64,000 nt of DNA from DATFKA01 sp042095835 (lineage in GTDB: Bacteria > Bacteroidota > Bacteroidia > Chitinophagales > Saprospiraceae): contig JBELML010000012.1 in NCBI GenBank assembly GCA_042095835.1, positions 18,315 through 82,314 of the forward strand. The letters are read 5' to 3'. The notes under the pieces were generated by a model. That model did not search any database. It was given only the letters and a program-made list of their open reading frames with translations, and was not told the origin of the DNA. Shown one piece after another: positions 9,475 to 19,024 of the stretch. Both the position numbers and the translations under genes were made by a program. Numbering within the stretch: position 1 is the first letter of the stretch; each line of letters begins with the position of its first letter.

Positions 9475-9852
9475 ATGGAAAATAATTTAGAACGCCTGAT
9501 TGCAGATATGCAGGCTCAACTGCATACAGAACCTTATGTATTTGCCACAGTCGATGATGGTATTGATATCCCAATGAAGCATATTCATGCTAGCTTCAGG
9601 GAAGCAGAAGGTTTGACTTTGATTCTGGAACTGGCGATAGCGGAGCGATATCAAATTCCGTATACGTATAAAGCGGCCTGGATCACTTTGGCTGTTCAGT
9701 CCGATCTAGAGGCGGTTGGGTTCACTGCTTATTTCTCCAAATTATTAGCAGAAGCAGGTATAAGTTGTAATGTGCTTGCTGCATATCATCATGATCATAT
9801 TTTTGTGCCTTGGGAGAAAAAAGAAATAGCGATGGAGGTACTTCAGCTTTAA
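9475..9852 (+). CDS. ACT-domain protein (ACT_3/ACT_7 type)
   Basis: 125 residues from ATG 9475, just after the MOSC stop. A TTG at 9460 would overlap that gene and is less likely. The pattern resembles the small two-ACT-domain proteins (DUF2241 family): an N-terminal PYVFATVDDG strand, ITLAVQSDLEAVGFTAYFSKLLAEAGISCNVLAAYHHDHIFVP in the middle (quoted here only as its start ITLAVQSDL and its end HDHIFVP), and a short tail. ACT domains usually bind small ligands such as amino acids. The ligand is unknown. Confidence 0.78.
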   Translation: MENNLERLIADMQAQLHTEPYVFATVDDGIDIPMKHIHASFREAEGLTLILELAIAERYQIPYTYKAAWITLAVQSDLEAVGFTAYFSKLLAEAGISCNVLAAYHHDHIFVPWEKKEIAMEVLQL

Positions 9853-9982
9853 CTTGGTTTCTGCCTTCTTTGTATACTTGCTTGGATATAATTATGCTTT
9901 ACAAAATAATCCTACCTTTACTCAATGAGATAGAGGGCGTAAATTAGATATAGCTCCACTCTAAAAATTAATATTCGACCTA

Positions 9983-11061
9983 ATGAAAAAAATTGACCTC
10001 TCTATCAAATGGGCAATAGTTAAGACTTATAGTCTTATGGCTATTTATATTTTATTTGCCCTTCCGACAATGGATGCCCAGCAGGCAACCTTGCCACTTG
10101 TGCGTCATTTTCCTACACATCAGTTGGCGGAGGGAATTCTAATTGCGGACCATTTAGTATAGCTATAAATATTAGTGTAGATAGTATTATTGCTCCTGAG
10201 GTTTCAGGAGATACAACTCTATGCCCGATTTACGGAGAGAATCTTATTCCTTTCACTATTGATGCGCCTGCTACATCTGGTAACACTATCAATTATCAAT
10301 GGCTATCAAGTACTACAAATTCGGTAAGTGGATTTGCCGAAATTCCAGGTGCTACCTCCATTGATTACATACCAAGTCCAGGTTTATTCACTACGACCGA
10401 TACCGTTTACTTTAAGGTGAGGAGCTATGTTGTGGGTTGTAATAATGAGCAATGCTCAGATACTAGTAACGTAGTGACCATCTGCTACTCCAATATCCAC
10501 TGTGATTACGATTATGGAGATTTACCTGACTTCAATCTACCTGGAACTTATCCAACTGATATTACAGATGGTGGCGAAGGAGCGGGTGCTGCTCACGTGA
10601 TTCTACCTGATTTTTTCATTGGGGCTGTCGTAGATGAAGAGACAGATGGACAACCGAGTACAGATGCACTTGATGATGGAGCAGATGAGGATGGAGTGAC
10701 CTTACCTACCGCATTATTTACTGGCCAGACGGGCGTAGAAGTACCGATTACTATCCAAGTTCCTACCGGCACAGAAGGTCAAGTTGTCGGTTGGATCGAT
10801 TGGAATGCGGATGGTATTCTTTCACCAGGAGAGGCGGCTACTTCAAGCATTATCTCGGGCACTACGGCCACAACACAACAAGTCACTCTATCCTTTGATG
10901 TACCTGCTGATGCCAATACGACTCAACCGTTAGGCGCACGTTTCCGACTCTTTGATGTGAATGAGACGAATATGTCCTCTATAGGAGTTTCCTTGCTAGG
11001 TGGCGAAGTAGAAGATTATTTGGTGGGTGTGCGGCCATGTCCGACCCAGAATTGTAGATAA
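9983..11061 (+). pseudogene. Frameshifted GEVED-domain adhesin remnant
   Basis: An ATG at 9983 opens a signal peptide (YILFALPTMDAQQ) that runs to a stop at about 10160. From about 10084 the adjacent frame (phase of base 10084) becomes coding: LATCASFSYTSVGGGNSNCG..., then an Ig/PKD-like stretch (SGDTTLCPIYGENLIPFTID), and then a GEVED domain (GWIDWNADGILSPGEAA, ending LLGGEVEDYLVG). There is no start codon in that frame before GTG 10417. The reading therefore switches frame once, around 10084-10125. The protein then stops at CPTQNCR with no T9SS sorting domain. Both points indicate the decayed remainder of a larger secreted adhesin, probably after an internal deletion. A programmed shift or sequencing error is possible but less likely. 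Confidence 0.7.
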
Positions 11062-11096
11062 AGAGAAGTAGTTTAGTTAGTTTAGATGGGTAATTG

Positions 11097-11415
11097 GGTT
11101 ATGGGTTTAAAGGGTTTATAGGTTTATGAGTTTATAAGGTTAAGAGTGCTAAGTTGAATGGTATAGGGTTTAGGAATGGTGCTGACAAAGGGGCGGAACT
11201 AGTTTTTCGTCTTAAACTCATACCCTTCTCAACTCCTCAACTTATAAACTTAAAAGAAATATTCAGGTCTTTTAAGAGGTTTATTAGGGATGATAAATAT
11301 AGGAGTGATCTGCCTTAAACTTATACCCTTCTCAACTCATCAACTTATAAACTCCAAAAAGAATTATTCAGGTCGTTTATGAAGGTCTCGTCTCAAAGGA
11401 GTACGGGGCCTTTTT
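11097..11415. repeat. Dispersed ~318 bp non-coding repeat, copy 1
   Basis: It matches 19025-19340 in the same orientation. The last 55 bp (11362-11416) are identical to 19287-19341, and the rest is similar with small indels. Inside, the block CTTAAACTCATACCCTTCTC...CTTATAAACT...ATTCAGGTC occurs twice, and its reverse complement (TTTATGAGTTTATAAGGTTAAG) forms the left part, so the RNA could fold on itself. No open frame is present. It follows the GEVED remnant and abuts the terminator of the T9SS gene. Confidence 0.85.
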
Positions 11416-11455
11416 AGGAATATACTCTTTGGATGTTTTTCCATAAAAAGGCCCC
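11405..11455. terminator. Long-stem bidirectional terminator
   Basis: A 12 bp perfect inverted repeat (GGGGCCTTTTTA / TAAAAAGGCCCC) has a 27 nt loop and lies 5 bp from the stop of the minus-strand T9SS gene. The left arm is the end of the 318 bp repeat, so repeat and terminator are physically joined. Confidence 0.6.
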
Positions 11456-11460
11456 TTATA

Positions 11461-14400
11461 CTATCGATGTGTAATTACGAATCGCTCTATACGACTTTTA
11501 TCATCGGTGATGATGTGTAGGAAATAAATGCCATCCACAAGCTGACTTAAGTTGAATGCTTGTTTCAAATATGTTTGGGTGGGGTCGAGCATTACTTGCG
11601 TCAGTATTACTTTACCTTGCGCATCGGTGATCAAGATTTTTCGCAGCTTCCCAACTGGAATTTCACCCTCCAAATTTAAAACACCACCTGATGGATTAGG
11701 ATAGAGCTTTAATTGGTGCTCTTGTTCTATCTGTTTGGTGTCTAAATTCTTATGTAATACTATTGGAGGCTGTTCTTTTTCAAGACCCTCTAGAGTAGTG
11801 ACCTTTTCAAAGGTAGCGGATTGAATTAATGTAGATGGCCTATCAATGATCTGGTTGAAAGCCAAATAGGCAACCTCTTCCGTAGTGTGTGCTCTTTCGG
11901 AATCGGTTATTTGATCTTCATCTACTGCCAAATTGATCCCCGCCGCGCTTGTAGGAGTCATTCCAAAAAGAATTGGCCATGATCCATCACCACCATTTAA
12001 ACCAGCAGCACTCAGGATAGCTCCAACAGGACTACTTATGTCTGAGCTGTACAAGTATCCAGTGCTGCTATTTTGAACTCCAGCTACTGTATTACTTCCT
12101 AGTTTCGCTGCTATCTCTATCCCTGATAGATTATATTGCCCAGCTTCTAATATGATCAGGCCAATGGTCTCTGATTGTCGATTTTGGGAACTATCCTCTA
12201 GGACATTTTTGCCAGCAGCAAAACTATCAGAGCTTGGAGGAGAGCTAGCACTGTTATGTTTGGAAGTCCAAAAAACAGAGAATGCTGGATCATTATGACT
12301 CATTACTTGCCCCAAGACGACGGGATTATTGTAGCCTTGTTGATATGCTCTTGTTTCTCTTACAAAATTTCCTTTTCGGGCGGTTTGATCGGCAATTTCT
12401 TTTCTGGCTTCTAAGGTGACGCCGTCTCTTTCTTGGGTGTAAATACCTTCTTCTATCGCGGTGAAAAAGACTGTATAGTTGGTGTCGACTATTCCGCCAG
12501 GGTTTTGCACCATTAAATCAAAGCTATTAGAGCTTACATTTCTAATCCTAGTCACCACTGGTTTGTAATTTATAGAAGGGAGCCAAGGTGTAGCCACAAT
12601 GATAGGAGCGTTGAAGGATCTAGCTAATGGTACCGTAATCCATTCTCCAGACACCTGATCAAGAACCCCAGTTTCTATTGGAAAAGTAGTCGCATCACCA
12701 ACATTAGGATCACAAGCGTCTGGAATACCGTCCTCATCTATATCAATATTATCATCAAAGCCCTCACATACATCTTCCCAGTTACAGACACCGTCGCCAT
12801 CATTGTCCATTGGTGTTCCTTGACAGCCACAATCAAAGGTGTAACGATCTAAAACAGTACAAGGGTTGCCATCATCACAAGGAGTACCAGCCAGTAAGAC
12901 ATTACAATCATCGCATCCATCAGGGATACCATCACCATCTTCATCTGATAAGTCATCAAAGCCAGGACAAATGTCATCCTCGTCACAAACCGTATCTCCA
13001 TCGCTATCCTGTAGGCAAATAATATCTTCAAATGCGAGATAGGCCACTTGCTCCGATGTATGGCTACGTTCTTCGTCCCTTATCTGGTCTTCATCTATGA
13101 CTAAAGTGAGATGAGTTTCATCAATTGGCTGCGCCCCAAATAGAACGGGCCAGCCTCCATTACCGCCTTCCATTCCCGCCGTACTCAAAACGGCCCCTCT
13201 AGAACTTGGGTGGAGTAGGTCGTATTGATACCCTCTGCTATTCAAACCTTTAATAGATTTATCTCCAAGTTGGGCTTCAATCAGTTTGTTTTGAATGGTA
13301 TAGCTTCCTGCTTCCAAAATTATAGAGCCAATGACCTCAGCTTGTCTTTCCCGATCACTATCTTCGGCTACATTTTTCCCTAGAGCAAGGCTGCTTGCAA
13401 TTGGGATATCCCTACTGTTATTATGCTGCGTTGCCCAAAAGACAGACCATTTCGGATCATTGAAACTCATTACCTGTCCTAGTACGACGGGATTTTGATA
13501 CATCTGTTGATAATTCCTTCCCTCCGTCTCTCCCCAGTTTTGAAAATTGGCGGTTAATAAGCTGGAATCTTTCCTGACTTCCATTTTAATGCCATCTTTT
13601 TCTTGAGAGTACACCCCTTCTTCTGCTACGACATAGTAGATCGCACCCGGATTAAAACTGGAACCACTTGGGTTTTGAAGCTTGAGCTGGAAGCTGTTTC
13701 CAGCGGCATTTTGTATCCGACTCACCACAGGAAGTTGGTTATTGTCCAGAAGCAAGGGAGTGGCAATAACGACCATAGACTGATAGGTTTTTTCCAACTC
13801 CACAGTGATCCACTGATCGGTAACCTCATGGATTAATCCCGTTTCAAAAGATAAAGTAGTGGCATCACCAACATTGGGATCACAAATGTCAGGCACTTGG
13901 TCATTATCTTCATCTACCACACGACCTCCACAATTACAGTTAGCATCAATGATATCGTCTATAGTGCAGGGGTCACCATCATCGCAGGGCATCCCAGCTT
14001 GTTCACAATCGGTACAAATGGAGACACCTAATCGATCAAGATTGGGGCCACGACCTCTAGGATTGAGCAATTCGATGGTATGTTGCCCAGCATTTAAGTT
14101 TCGACTTATACCTTGATACTGCCAATCGCTCCAGCTTTGAGTTTGGGAAAATGGCAGGGCTGCTTCCACTATTTGTCCATCGACACTAATCTGAAAGACA
14201 TTATCTTCACCCTCTAGGGCATAGCGAAAATTAATCTCGTACTGACCTTCAGTTGCTATATCAATGGTGAAACGTACATACTCATTATTGCCCCAATTAA
14301 AATCTACCAGGCCGCTTCCATAGTACTGGGCTCTATTGTTTTTAATATTAGGACCGCTGATCTCAGCATCTTCCGCTTCATAATATTGATCTGTACAGGG

Positions 14401-15072
14401 ATCAATTCCGTCTACAATTCCATCCTGGTCCTGATCAGCGTATTCGCCTTTACAGTTACAATTGATGTCGAATTGATCATTACTCGTATAAATATCCTGA
14501 TCGTCACAAGGGCTTCCTGCACCGGGACAAGTACAAGCGAGATCGCCAGCCTGACTATTCATGGCTCCTCCCAGAAAAGGCAGAATAGTATTTGTTCCGA
14601 ATTGGTTAAAACTTGTATGAAATGGATCGACTTGTAGATCCGGATGACCACCTTCCTGTAAAACATCAAAGCAAAGGGTACCTATGACAAGGTTATGTCC
14701 ATTCACGATACTTGGGCAACTTGTGTTTTCCAAACTATTTTGTAGCACAAGGTGGAAATCACCTGGGTGACTATAGGCATCATATTGCTGAATTTCCCAA
14801 GCCGGTACATTCATAGTGAAGCAGGGAAGGTCAGGTGAAAATGCTCCAGGAGTATAATCCCTGAATTGTAAGGCTTCTTGATTATAATTGAAGAATAGGG
14901 CAGAAGCGCCTACTTGATAACTTGTTTGATCAACACTCGATAGGACAATGTCTACACAATAAGTAGATTGGCCACAATCTAATTGACCATTAAATTGTAC
15001 TTCCAAACCTTGGGCAAAACCGAAATAAGGAATGGAAAAGAAGAGAAATATATATTTGATGATTGTTTGCAT
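11461..15072 (-). CDS. Multidomain secreted protein with T9SS type A sorting domain
   Basis: 1203 residues. A signal peptide (1-20, GFAQ) is followed by a cohesin-like beta-sandwich (about 22-175, LEVQFNGQLDCGQSTYCVDI). A Cys-rich DxDxDG calcium-loop segment comes next, then a CBM6/35-like module (about 232-350, YYEAEDAEISGP, WSDWQYQGI). Two ~285-residue repeats (about 396-682 and 787-1070) each start DPNVGDATT and end EEVAYLAF or EQVAYLAF. They are separated by thrombospondin-3-like calcium loops (690-785). The last ~85 residues (LKLYPNPSGG to RFVITHR) are a type A T9SS sorting signal. It is therefore exported and attached to or released from the cell surface. It is the last gene of the DUF1800-DUF1501 operon (6 bp gap). 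Confidence 0.85.
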   Translation of the reverse strand: MQTIIKYIFLFFSIPYFGFAQGLEVQFNGQLDCGQSTYCVDIVLSSVDQTSYQVGASALFFNYNQEALQFRDYTPGAFSPDLPCFTMNVPAWEIQQYDAYSHPGDFHLVLQNSLENTSCPSIVNGHNLVIGTLCFDVLQEGGHPDLQVDPFHTSFNQFGTNTILPFLGGAMNSQAGDLACTCPGAGSPCDDQDIYTSNDQFDINCNCKGEYADQDQDGIVDGIDPCTDQYYEAEDAEISGPNIKNNRAQYYGSGLVDFNWGNNEYVRFTIDIATEGQYEINFRYALEGEDNVFQISVDGQIVEAALPFSQTQSWSDWQYQGISRNLNAGQHTIELLNPRGRGPNLDRLGVSICTDCEQAGMPCDDGDPCTIDDIIDANCNCGGRVVDEDNDQVPDICDPNVGDATTLSFETGLIHEVTDQWITVELEKTYQSMVVIATPLLLDNNQLPVVSRIQNAAGNSFQLKLQNPSGSSFNPGAIYYVVAEEGVYSQEKDGIKMEVRKDSSLLTANFQNWGETEGRNYQQMYQNPVVLGQVMSFNDPKWSVFWATQHNNSRDIPIASSLALGKNVAEDSDRERQAEVIGSIILEAGSYTIQNKLIEAQLGDKSIKGLNSRGYQYDLLHPSSRGAVLSTAGMEGGNGGWPVLFGAQPIDETHLTLVIDEDQIRDEERSHTSEQVAYLAFEDIICLQDSDGDTVCDEDDICPGFDDLSDEDGDGIPDGCDDCNVLLAGTPCDDGNPCTVLDRYTFDCGCQGTPMDNDGDGVCNWEDVCEGFDDNIDIDEDGIPDACDPNVGDATTFPIETGVLDQVSGEWITVPLARSFNAPIIVATPWLPSINYKPVVTRIRNVSSNSFDLMVQNPGGIVDTNYTVFFTAIEEGIYTQERDGVTLEARKEIADQTARKGNFVRETRAYQQGYNNPVVLGQVMSHNDPAFSVFWTSKHNSASSPPSSDSFAAGKNVLEDSSQNRQSETIGLIILEAGQYNLSGIEIAAKLGSNTVAGVQNSSTGYLYSSDISSPVGAILSAAGLNGGDGSWPILFGMTPTSAAGINLAVDEDQITDSERAHTTEEVAYLAFNQIIDRPSTLIQSATFEKVTTLEGLEKEQPPIVLHKNLDTKQIEQEHQLKLYPNPSGGVLNLEGEIPVGKLRKILITDAQGKVILTQVMLDPTQTYLKQAFNLSQLVDGIYFLHIITDDKSRIERFVITHR

Positions 15073-15078
15073 GATAGA

Positions 15079-17103
15079 TTATTTTAGTTGGCCAAGTTTA
15101 CTGCGGTTTGCTAACCATAAATCGTAATCTTCATTATTGACCAGGCCGTCAGCAGTTAAGTCATTGGCATTATAAGCAGGTACATTTTGCAGATTAGACT
15201 GCCAGGAGTTGAAATCCTGGTTGTTAATAATCTGATTTTGATCAATATCGCCTGCATAAAGTCCGTAAAGTCCCCCTAGGTCTTTCTGCTGCTCAAACCC
15301 TTCTGCCTTTTCAGCACTTGTTGTGAAATCATAAATGAAAGAAGAGAGACCAGTTGGTATAGGATCCGCGCTTAAAACTGCTAAGTGATTCGTATGAAAA
15401 ATAGCTAAATGATATAAGCCATCTACCACATTTTCAAAGGAAATACCTTTGTTGCCATCTGTATCCATAAGCAATCCTTCTTGAGAGAGGAGGACCGCCT
15501 TTCTTGCAACTACTTCTTGGAGATTTGTTGCTGATCGCAACTCTACCAATACCCAATCTACGGTGTCTTCGGGCCAACTAGCTACGGATTCGGTTCCGGC
15601 ATAATTGAAGGGTGCTTGACCAAAAGGCTGGCTAGTAGGCAACAAGTTATAGTCTAATAATGAAGTCGTCATCTGTTGAGCCTCATTGGAATAATAACCT
15701 TCTAACAATATTTTTACTTGAATACATGCACAAGAAGTAGGTACTTGAGGACTAAAGTAACACTCCGAGGGAACCAAGTTATTGGTATTAATTAGAGCCG
15801 GTTTATTCGCATAATTTTGGGGATTGATAAAAGTAGATTGTAAAGCCCCATCATCCGCTCCCAACCAATCTTGTAGAACACTGGCAAAAACACTTCTATA
15901 ATCAAATTCTAATTGAGAAGGATTGGGTGCACCAGGAGCGTCTTGATCGTTCAAGTCGATATTGTTGCCATAAACACCTCCTTCTACTCCTTTTCCTACC
16001 AAGAACATCGTAGAAAGCGTGCCGTGATCTGTCCCCTGACTACCATTCTGGATGACCTTTCTTCCAAACTCCGAGAAAATCACGGTGAGGACATTATTAT
16101 CTAAGCCCATTGCGCTAAGGTCATTTTGGAATGCACCAACTGAAGAACTTAAATCTCCTAGTAGATCAGCATGGCGACCTTCTGTAGTAGCGCCTACATT
16201 ATTGATGTAATTGTGATTATCCCAGCCACCAATACTTGCCATGAAAAGTTTGGTACGAGAACCTCCGCTTAGCATCCTGGCTATTGTTTTTAGCTGATTT
16301 GCTAAGGAGCTGTTGGGATAATTGGCGGTGTTACTTCCCTGGTTAAAGGTATGAGATATTCTTTCGGCGTAAACATTTACACTGCCGCTGATGGTTTCTA
16401 AATAAGAGAGTAACTCTCCTTGATCAGTTGCTGGAATATTTGGAATGGGGGCACCACCAAGTGAACTAATTAAGGTGTAAAATCCTGCTGGATCCTGACC
16501 TGATAAATTGATTTCCAGCCGGTGCTCTTCTGAGGAATGGAATCCTGTTGATATGGTGTTACCAAAAAGTAATCCTAGTGGATCGGGTTCCCCCTCAAAG
16601 GGAGTGCCTTGATAACCTGGAAAGCGATTGTTCAAGAATCTAGCCATCCATCCATCTTTGAGGTTGGGAAGATTACCTCCACTGCCCGTTAGCCAATTTT
16701 CGGTAGACTTGAAGTGGGAGCGATTGGGTTGATCATACCCAACTCGTTGAACCATCGCTAGCAGGCCATCGTCGTATAAATTTTTAAAAGGGTCAAGTCT
16801 AGGATGGAGACCCAAAGATTGATTATCTGATAAGTTGCTATCCAAGGTGATTAGACTTGACTCAGGTAGATATATACTTGGCCTATGATTGGTGTAGGCA
16901 GAAAATTGATTTAAGGGTACCGCTGTATTGATTACATCATTCGCACCATTTAAGAAGATGATGACTACCGAGCGATCGCCTGGTGTACAAGGGTTCATAT
17001 ATAAAGGACTGGTAGCTGCCATACTTCGCCATGGGAAACCACCAACCATCAAAGGAAACATGCCTAATGCTCCTGATCTATTGATAAATTGTCTTCTGTT
17101 CAT
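15079..17103 (-). CDS. DUF1501 protein with dockerin-like C-terminus
   Basis: 674 residues. An N-terminal export signal (MNRRQFINRSGALGMFPLMVGG, given here as its MNRRQFINR start) is followed by the DUF1501 alkaline-phosphatase-like fold (about 35-430), with GGWDNHNYIN, FSEFGRKV and GTDHGTLSTMFLVG. A beta-rich linker region spans about 445-600. The tail (about 614-668) has two EF-hand-like loops, DIDQNQIINNQD and DLTADGLVNNED, spaced as in type I dockerins. DUF1501 proteins are exported and of unknown reaction, and nearly always occur with a DUF1800 gene, as here (9 bp upstream). The dockerin-like tail faces a gene whose product begins with a cohesin-like domain. Confidence 0.85.
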   Translation of the reverse strand: MNRRQFINRSGALGMFPLMVGGFPWRSMAATSPLYMNPCTPGDRSVVIIFLNGANDVINTAVPLNQFSAYTNHRPSIYLPESSLITLDSNLSDNQSLGLHPRLDPFKNLYDDGLLAMVQRVGYDQPNRSHFKSTENWLTGSGGNLPNLKDGWMARFLNNRFPGYQGTPFEGEPDPLGLLFGNTISTGFHSSEEHRLEINLSGQDPAGFYTLISSLGGAPIPNIPATDQGELLSYLETISGSVNVYAERISHTFNQGSNTANYPNSSLANQLKTIARMLSGGSRTKLFMASIGGWDNHNYINNVGATTEGRHADLLGDLSSSVGAFQNDLSAMGLDNNVLTVIFSEFGRKVIQNGSQGTDHGTLSTMFLVGKGVEGGVYGNNIDLNDQDAPGAPNPSQLEFDYRSVFASVLQDWLGADDGALQSTFINPQNYANKPALINTNNLVPSECYFSPQVPTSCACIQVKILLEGYYSNEAQQMTTSLLDYNLLPTSQPFGQAPFNYAGTESVASWPEDTVDWVLVELRSATNLQEVVARKAVLLSQEGLLMDTDGNKGISFENVVDGLYHLAIFHTNHLAVLSADPIPTGLSSFIYDFTTSAEKAEGFEQQKDLGGLYGLYAGDIDQNQIINNQDFNSWQSNLQNVPAYNANDLTADGLVNNEDYDLWLANRSKLGQLK

Positions 17104-17112
17104 GTTGTGGGA

Positions 17113-18726
17113 TTAAAATGTTTGAAATTCGGGTGAGCCGACTACTGCTTCGAATAAATCCGTCAAAGCAATGCGAACGGCATCGTCTTCGCCCGATTGC
17201 TTGAAGTTCTGCCATTCGAACATCCAGTTGATCGTACTTAGGTCGCCCAATAGTTTTTGTAAAAAATATCCAAAGCGTTCGCCGTCGGGCATGGCAGGAA
17301 GCGTAAATTCTAAGAATTGTCGAACCAAATCCTCTGCATATTCTTGATTCATAAAATGTTGATCAAAATAGCTGACTACATCCATTTGGAATGGTGCGTT
17401 ACGGTTTCCTTTCACAGCTTTACCATCTATGAGCGCATTAGGAAGTCGATATCGGTAGGCAATCGTAGCCTGGTCAAACCAGTATTTGCTGTAGTTAGGC
17501 GATTTAAAAAAGCCCGGGTAGCCTTCTACGCTTAAAGGATACACCGAAAAACCTAAAGGCAATAAGGTCTCTAGTAGGAATGGCCGCGGATAATTGATAT
17601 ACTTAGCGGGGTCAGCCGAAAGGCTACCCATTTGATTGGCATCAAAAAGATTGAGGCTACCTAAAAGTAATTCGAGTGGACTTTTAATTTTCGCACCAAT
17701 TGTTTGGTCTCCCAAGAGTTGGTCGGCGCTATCGTAGAAATGATCACTTTTCAGGAGTGCCTTTAGTGTGCCTTCTATTTCGTATTGATCATTGTAGAGC
17801 TGTATACTGAGCGGTTCGATGATTTGCTGCTCTACGGTATCCACAATTTTATCACTGACAAAAAAGCGGTACAAGCGACGTACATAAGCTCTTGCCGTTT
17901 CCATCTGATGGAATATCATATCGACAAAGGCTCCTAACTCACGATACATATCCTCTGCATCGGTAGCGCCTTGAATGGTCTGGTGTCCAAAGGCAGCACT
18001 AAAGGTTTTATTACCAGCATCGTGCTGATTATAATTGACGATACCCGTCGTTAATCCTGTATCTGGATCAAGATTGGTATTATTGGAGTCATTAAAACCC
18101 GTAAGTACTCTAGCTGCTTGGATAATATCCTCCTCTGTATAGTTGGTGTAATTTCCAGTTCCAATAGTTGCTCCTTTTAGAATGGTGAACAACTCCAAAA
18201 ACTCGCGAGCGTAGTTTTCATTGGGTTTACCTTTATCATTGGTATTATTATTGAGGTAGCGGAGCATTTTACTATCAAGGGTTGTTTTGTAAGCGAGGTC
18301 TCTAATGTTACCAATACAAAACTCCTGGAATAGCCTAAATAGGTTGAATTCCCGCCAATCATTATCGATCTCTGTGACGAAGATAGCGTGCCAGAAAAAG
18401 GCCATTTTATGTCTTATAGAAGTATCCTTTATGGACTCATTAGCAACCCATAACCAGATAGCGTTTCTACGTGGGCCCATGTTAGTAGCAGGCCCATTGC
18501 GGTAGTTGGCGATGTCGGTCAGCCATGCAGTTTGGCCGTCTTCCCAATTAATGGGGCCTTCAGGGTGCGTGAAGTTAGGAATTTGGAAGAGTTGATCGAC
18601 CGCATCCGAAGCGCTCATGGTAGCAAATTGCTGAATTCGGGGAATGCTGTAAGAGAAACTTGCTCTCCTCAGCAAATGACTAGCTAGCCGAATACCAAGC
18701 GGGCCAGATCTAGGCTGTAAGCTCAT
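17113..18726 (-). CDS. DUF1800 domain protein
   Basis: 537 residues. It spans the whole DUF1800 family pattern: HLLRRASFSYSIPRI at the start, RHKMAFFWHAIFVTE, GKPNENYARE(FLELFTI) and AARVLTGF, with a C-terminal half leading to PLELLLGSLNLF. No clear Sec signal is visible; family members are usually described as exported or cell-surface associated, so the export route is open. First gene of the three-gene operon with DUF1501 and the T9SS protein; spacing is only 9 bp. Function unknown in general; suggested roles in the literature concern surface assembly or degradation. Confidence 0.88.
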   Translation of the reverse strand: MSLQPRSGPLGIRLASHLLRRASFSYSIPRIQQFATMSASDAVDQLFQIPNFTHPEGPINWEDGQTAWLTDIANYRNGPATNMGPRRNAIWLWVANESIKDTSIRHKMAFFWHAIFVTEIDNDWREFNLFRLFQEFCIGNIRDLAYKTTLDSKMLRYLNNNTNDKGKPNENYAREFLELFTILKGATIGTGNYTNYTEEDIIQAARVLTGFNDSNNTNLDPDTGLTTGIVNYNQHDAGNKTFSAAFGHQTIQGATDAEDMYRELGAFVDMIFHQMETARAYVRRLYRFFVSDKIVDTVEQQIIEPLSIQLYNDQYEIEGTLKALLKSDHFYDSADQLLGDQTIGAKIKSPLELLLGSLNLFDANQMGSLSADPAKYINYPRPFLLETLLPLGFSVYPLSVEGYPGFFKSPNYSKYWFDQATIAYRYRLPNALIDGKAVKGNRNAPFQMDVVSYFDQHFMNQEYAEDLVRQFLEFTLPAMPDGERFGYFLQKLLGDLSTINWMFEWQNFKQSGEDDAVRIALTDLFEAVVGSPEFQTF

Positions 18727-19024
18727 AGTTCGAGTTTAAAGATGATAAAATAAATAGACTGACTATATCATCTAGGATAAAATAAAGCAGAAATAGTACT
18801 CCAATTAAACTCGTAAAGGAGTTATTGAGGATTACCGATCCTACTGCTGAGACTGATGTACTTTGGAAACTAGATAGGACATAAAGTAATAAAGGGCGAA
18901 TAATATACAGTACAAAAATAATGGAAATTATGAGAAAAAGTAAATCTTGTAATAGTTTCTTTTCGAGTAGGAGATTTTGTTCTATGCTGATTTATGGATA
19001 GGGCTGGTAGGTTTAGGGGAAATA
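18727..19024. other. Non-coding stretch upstream of the DUF1800 operon
   Basis: About 300 bp without an open frame of interest. It should contain the promoter of the minus-strand DUF1800 operon, but I could not pick out a convincing element. The sequence is AT-rich and unlike the repeat that follows it. Confidence 0.4.
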
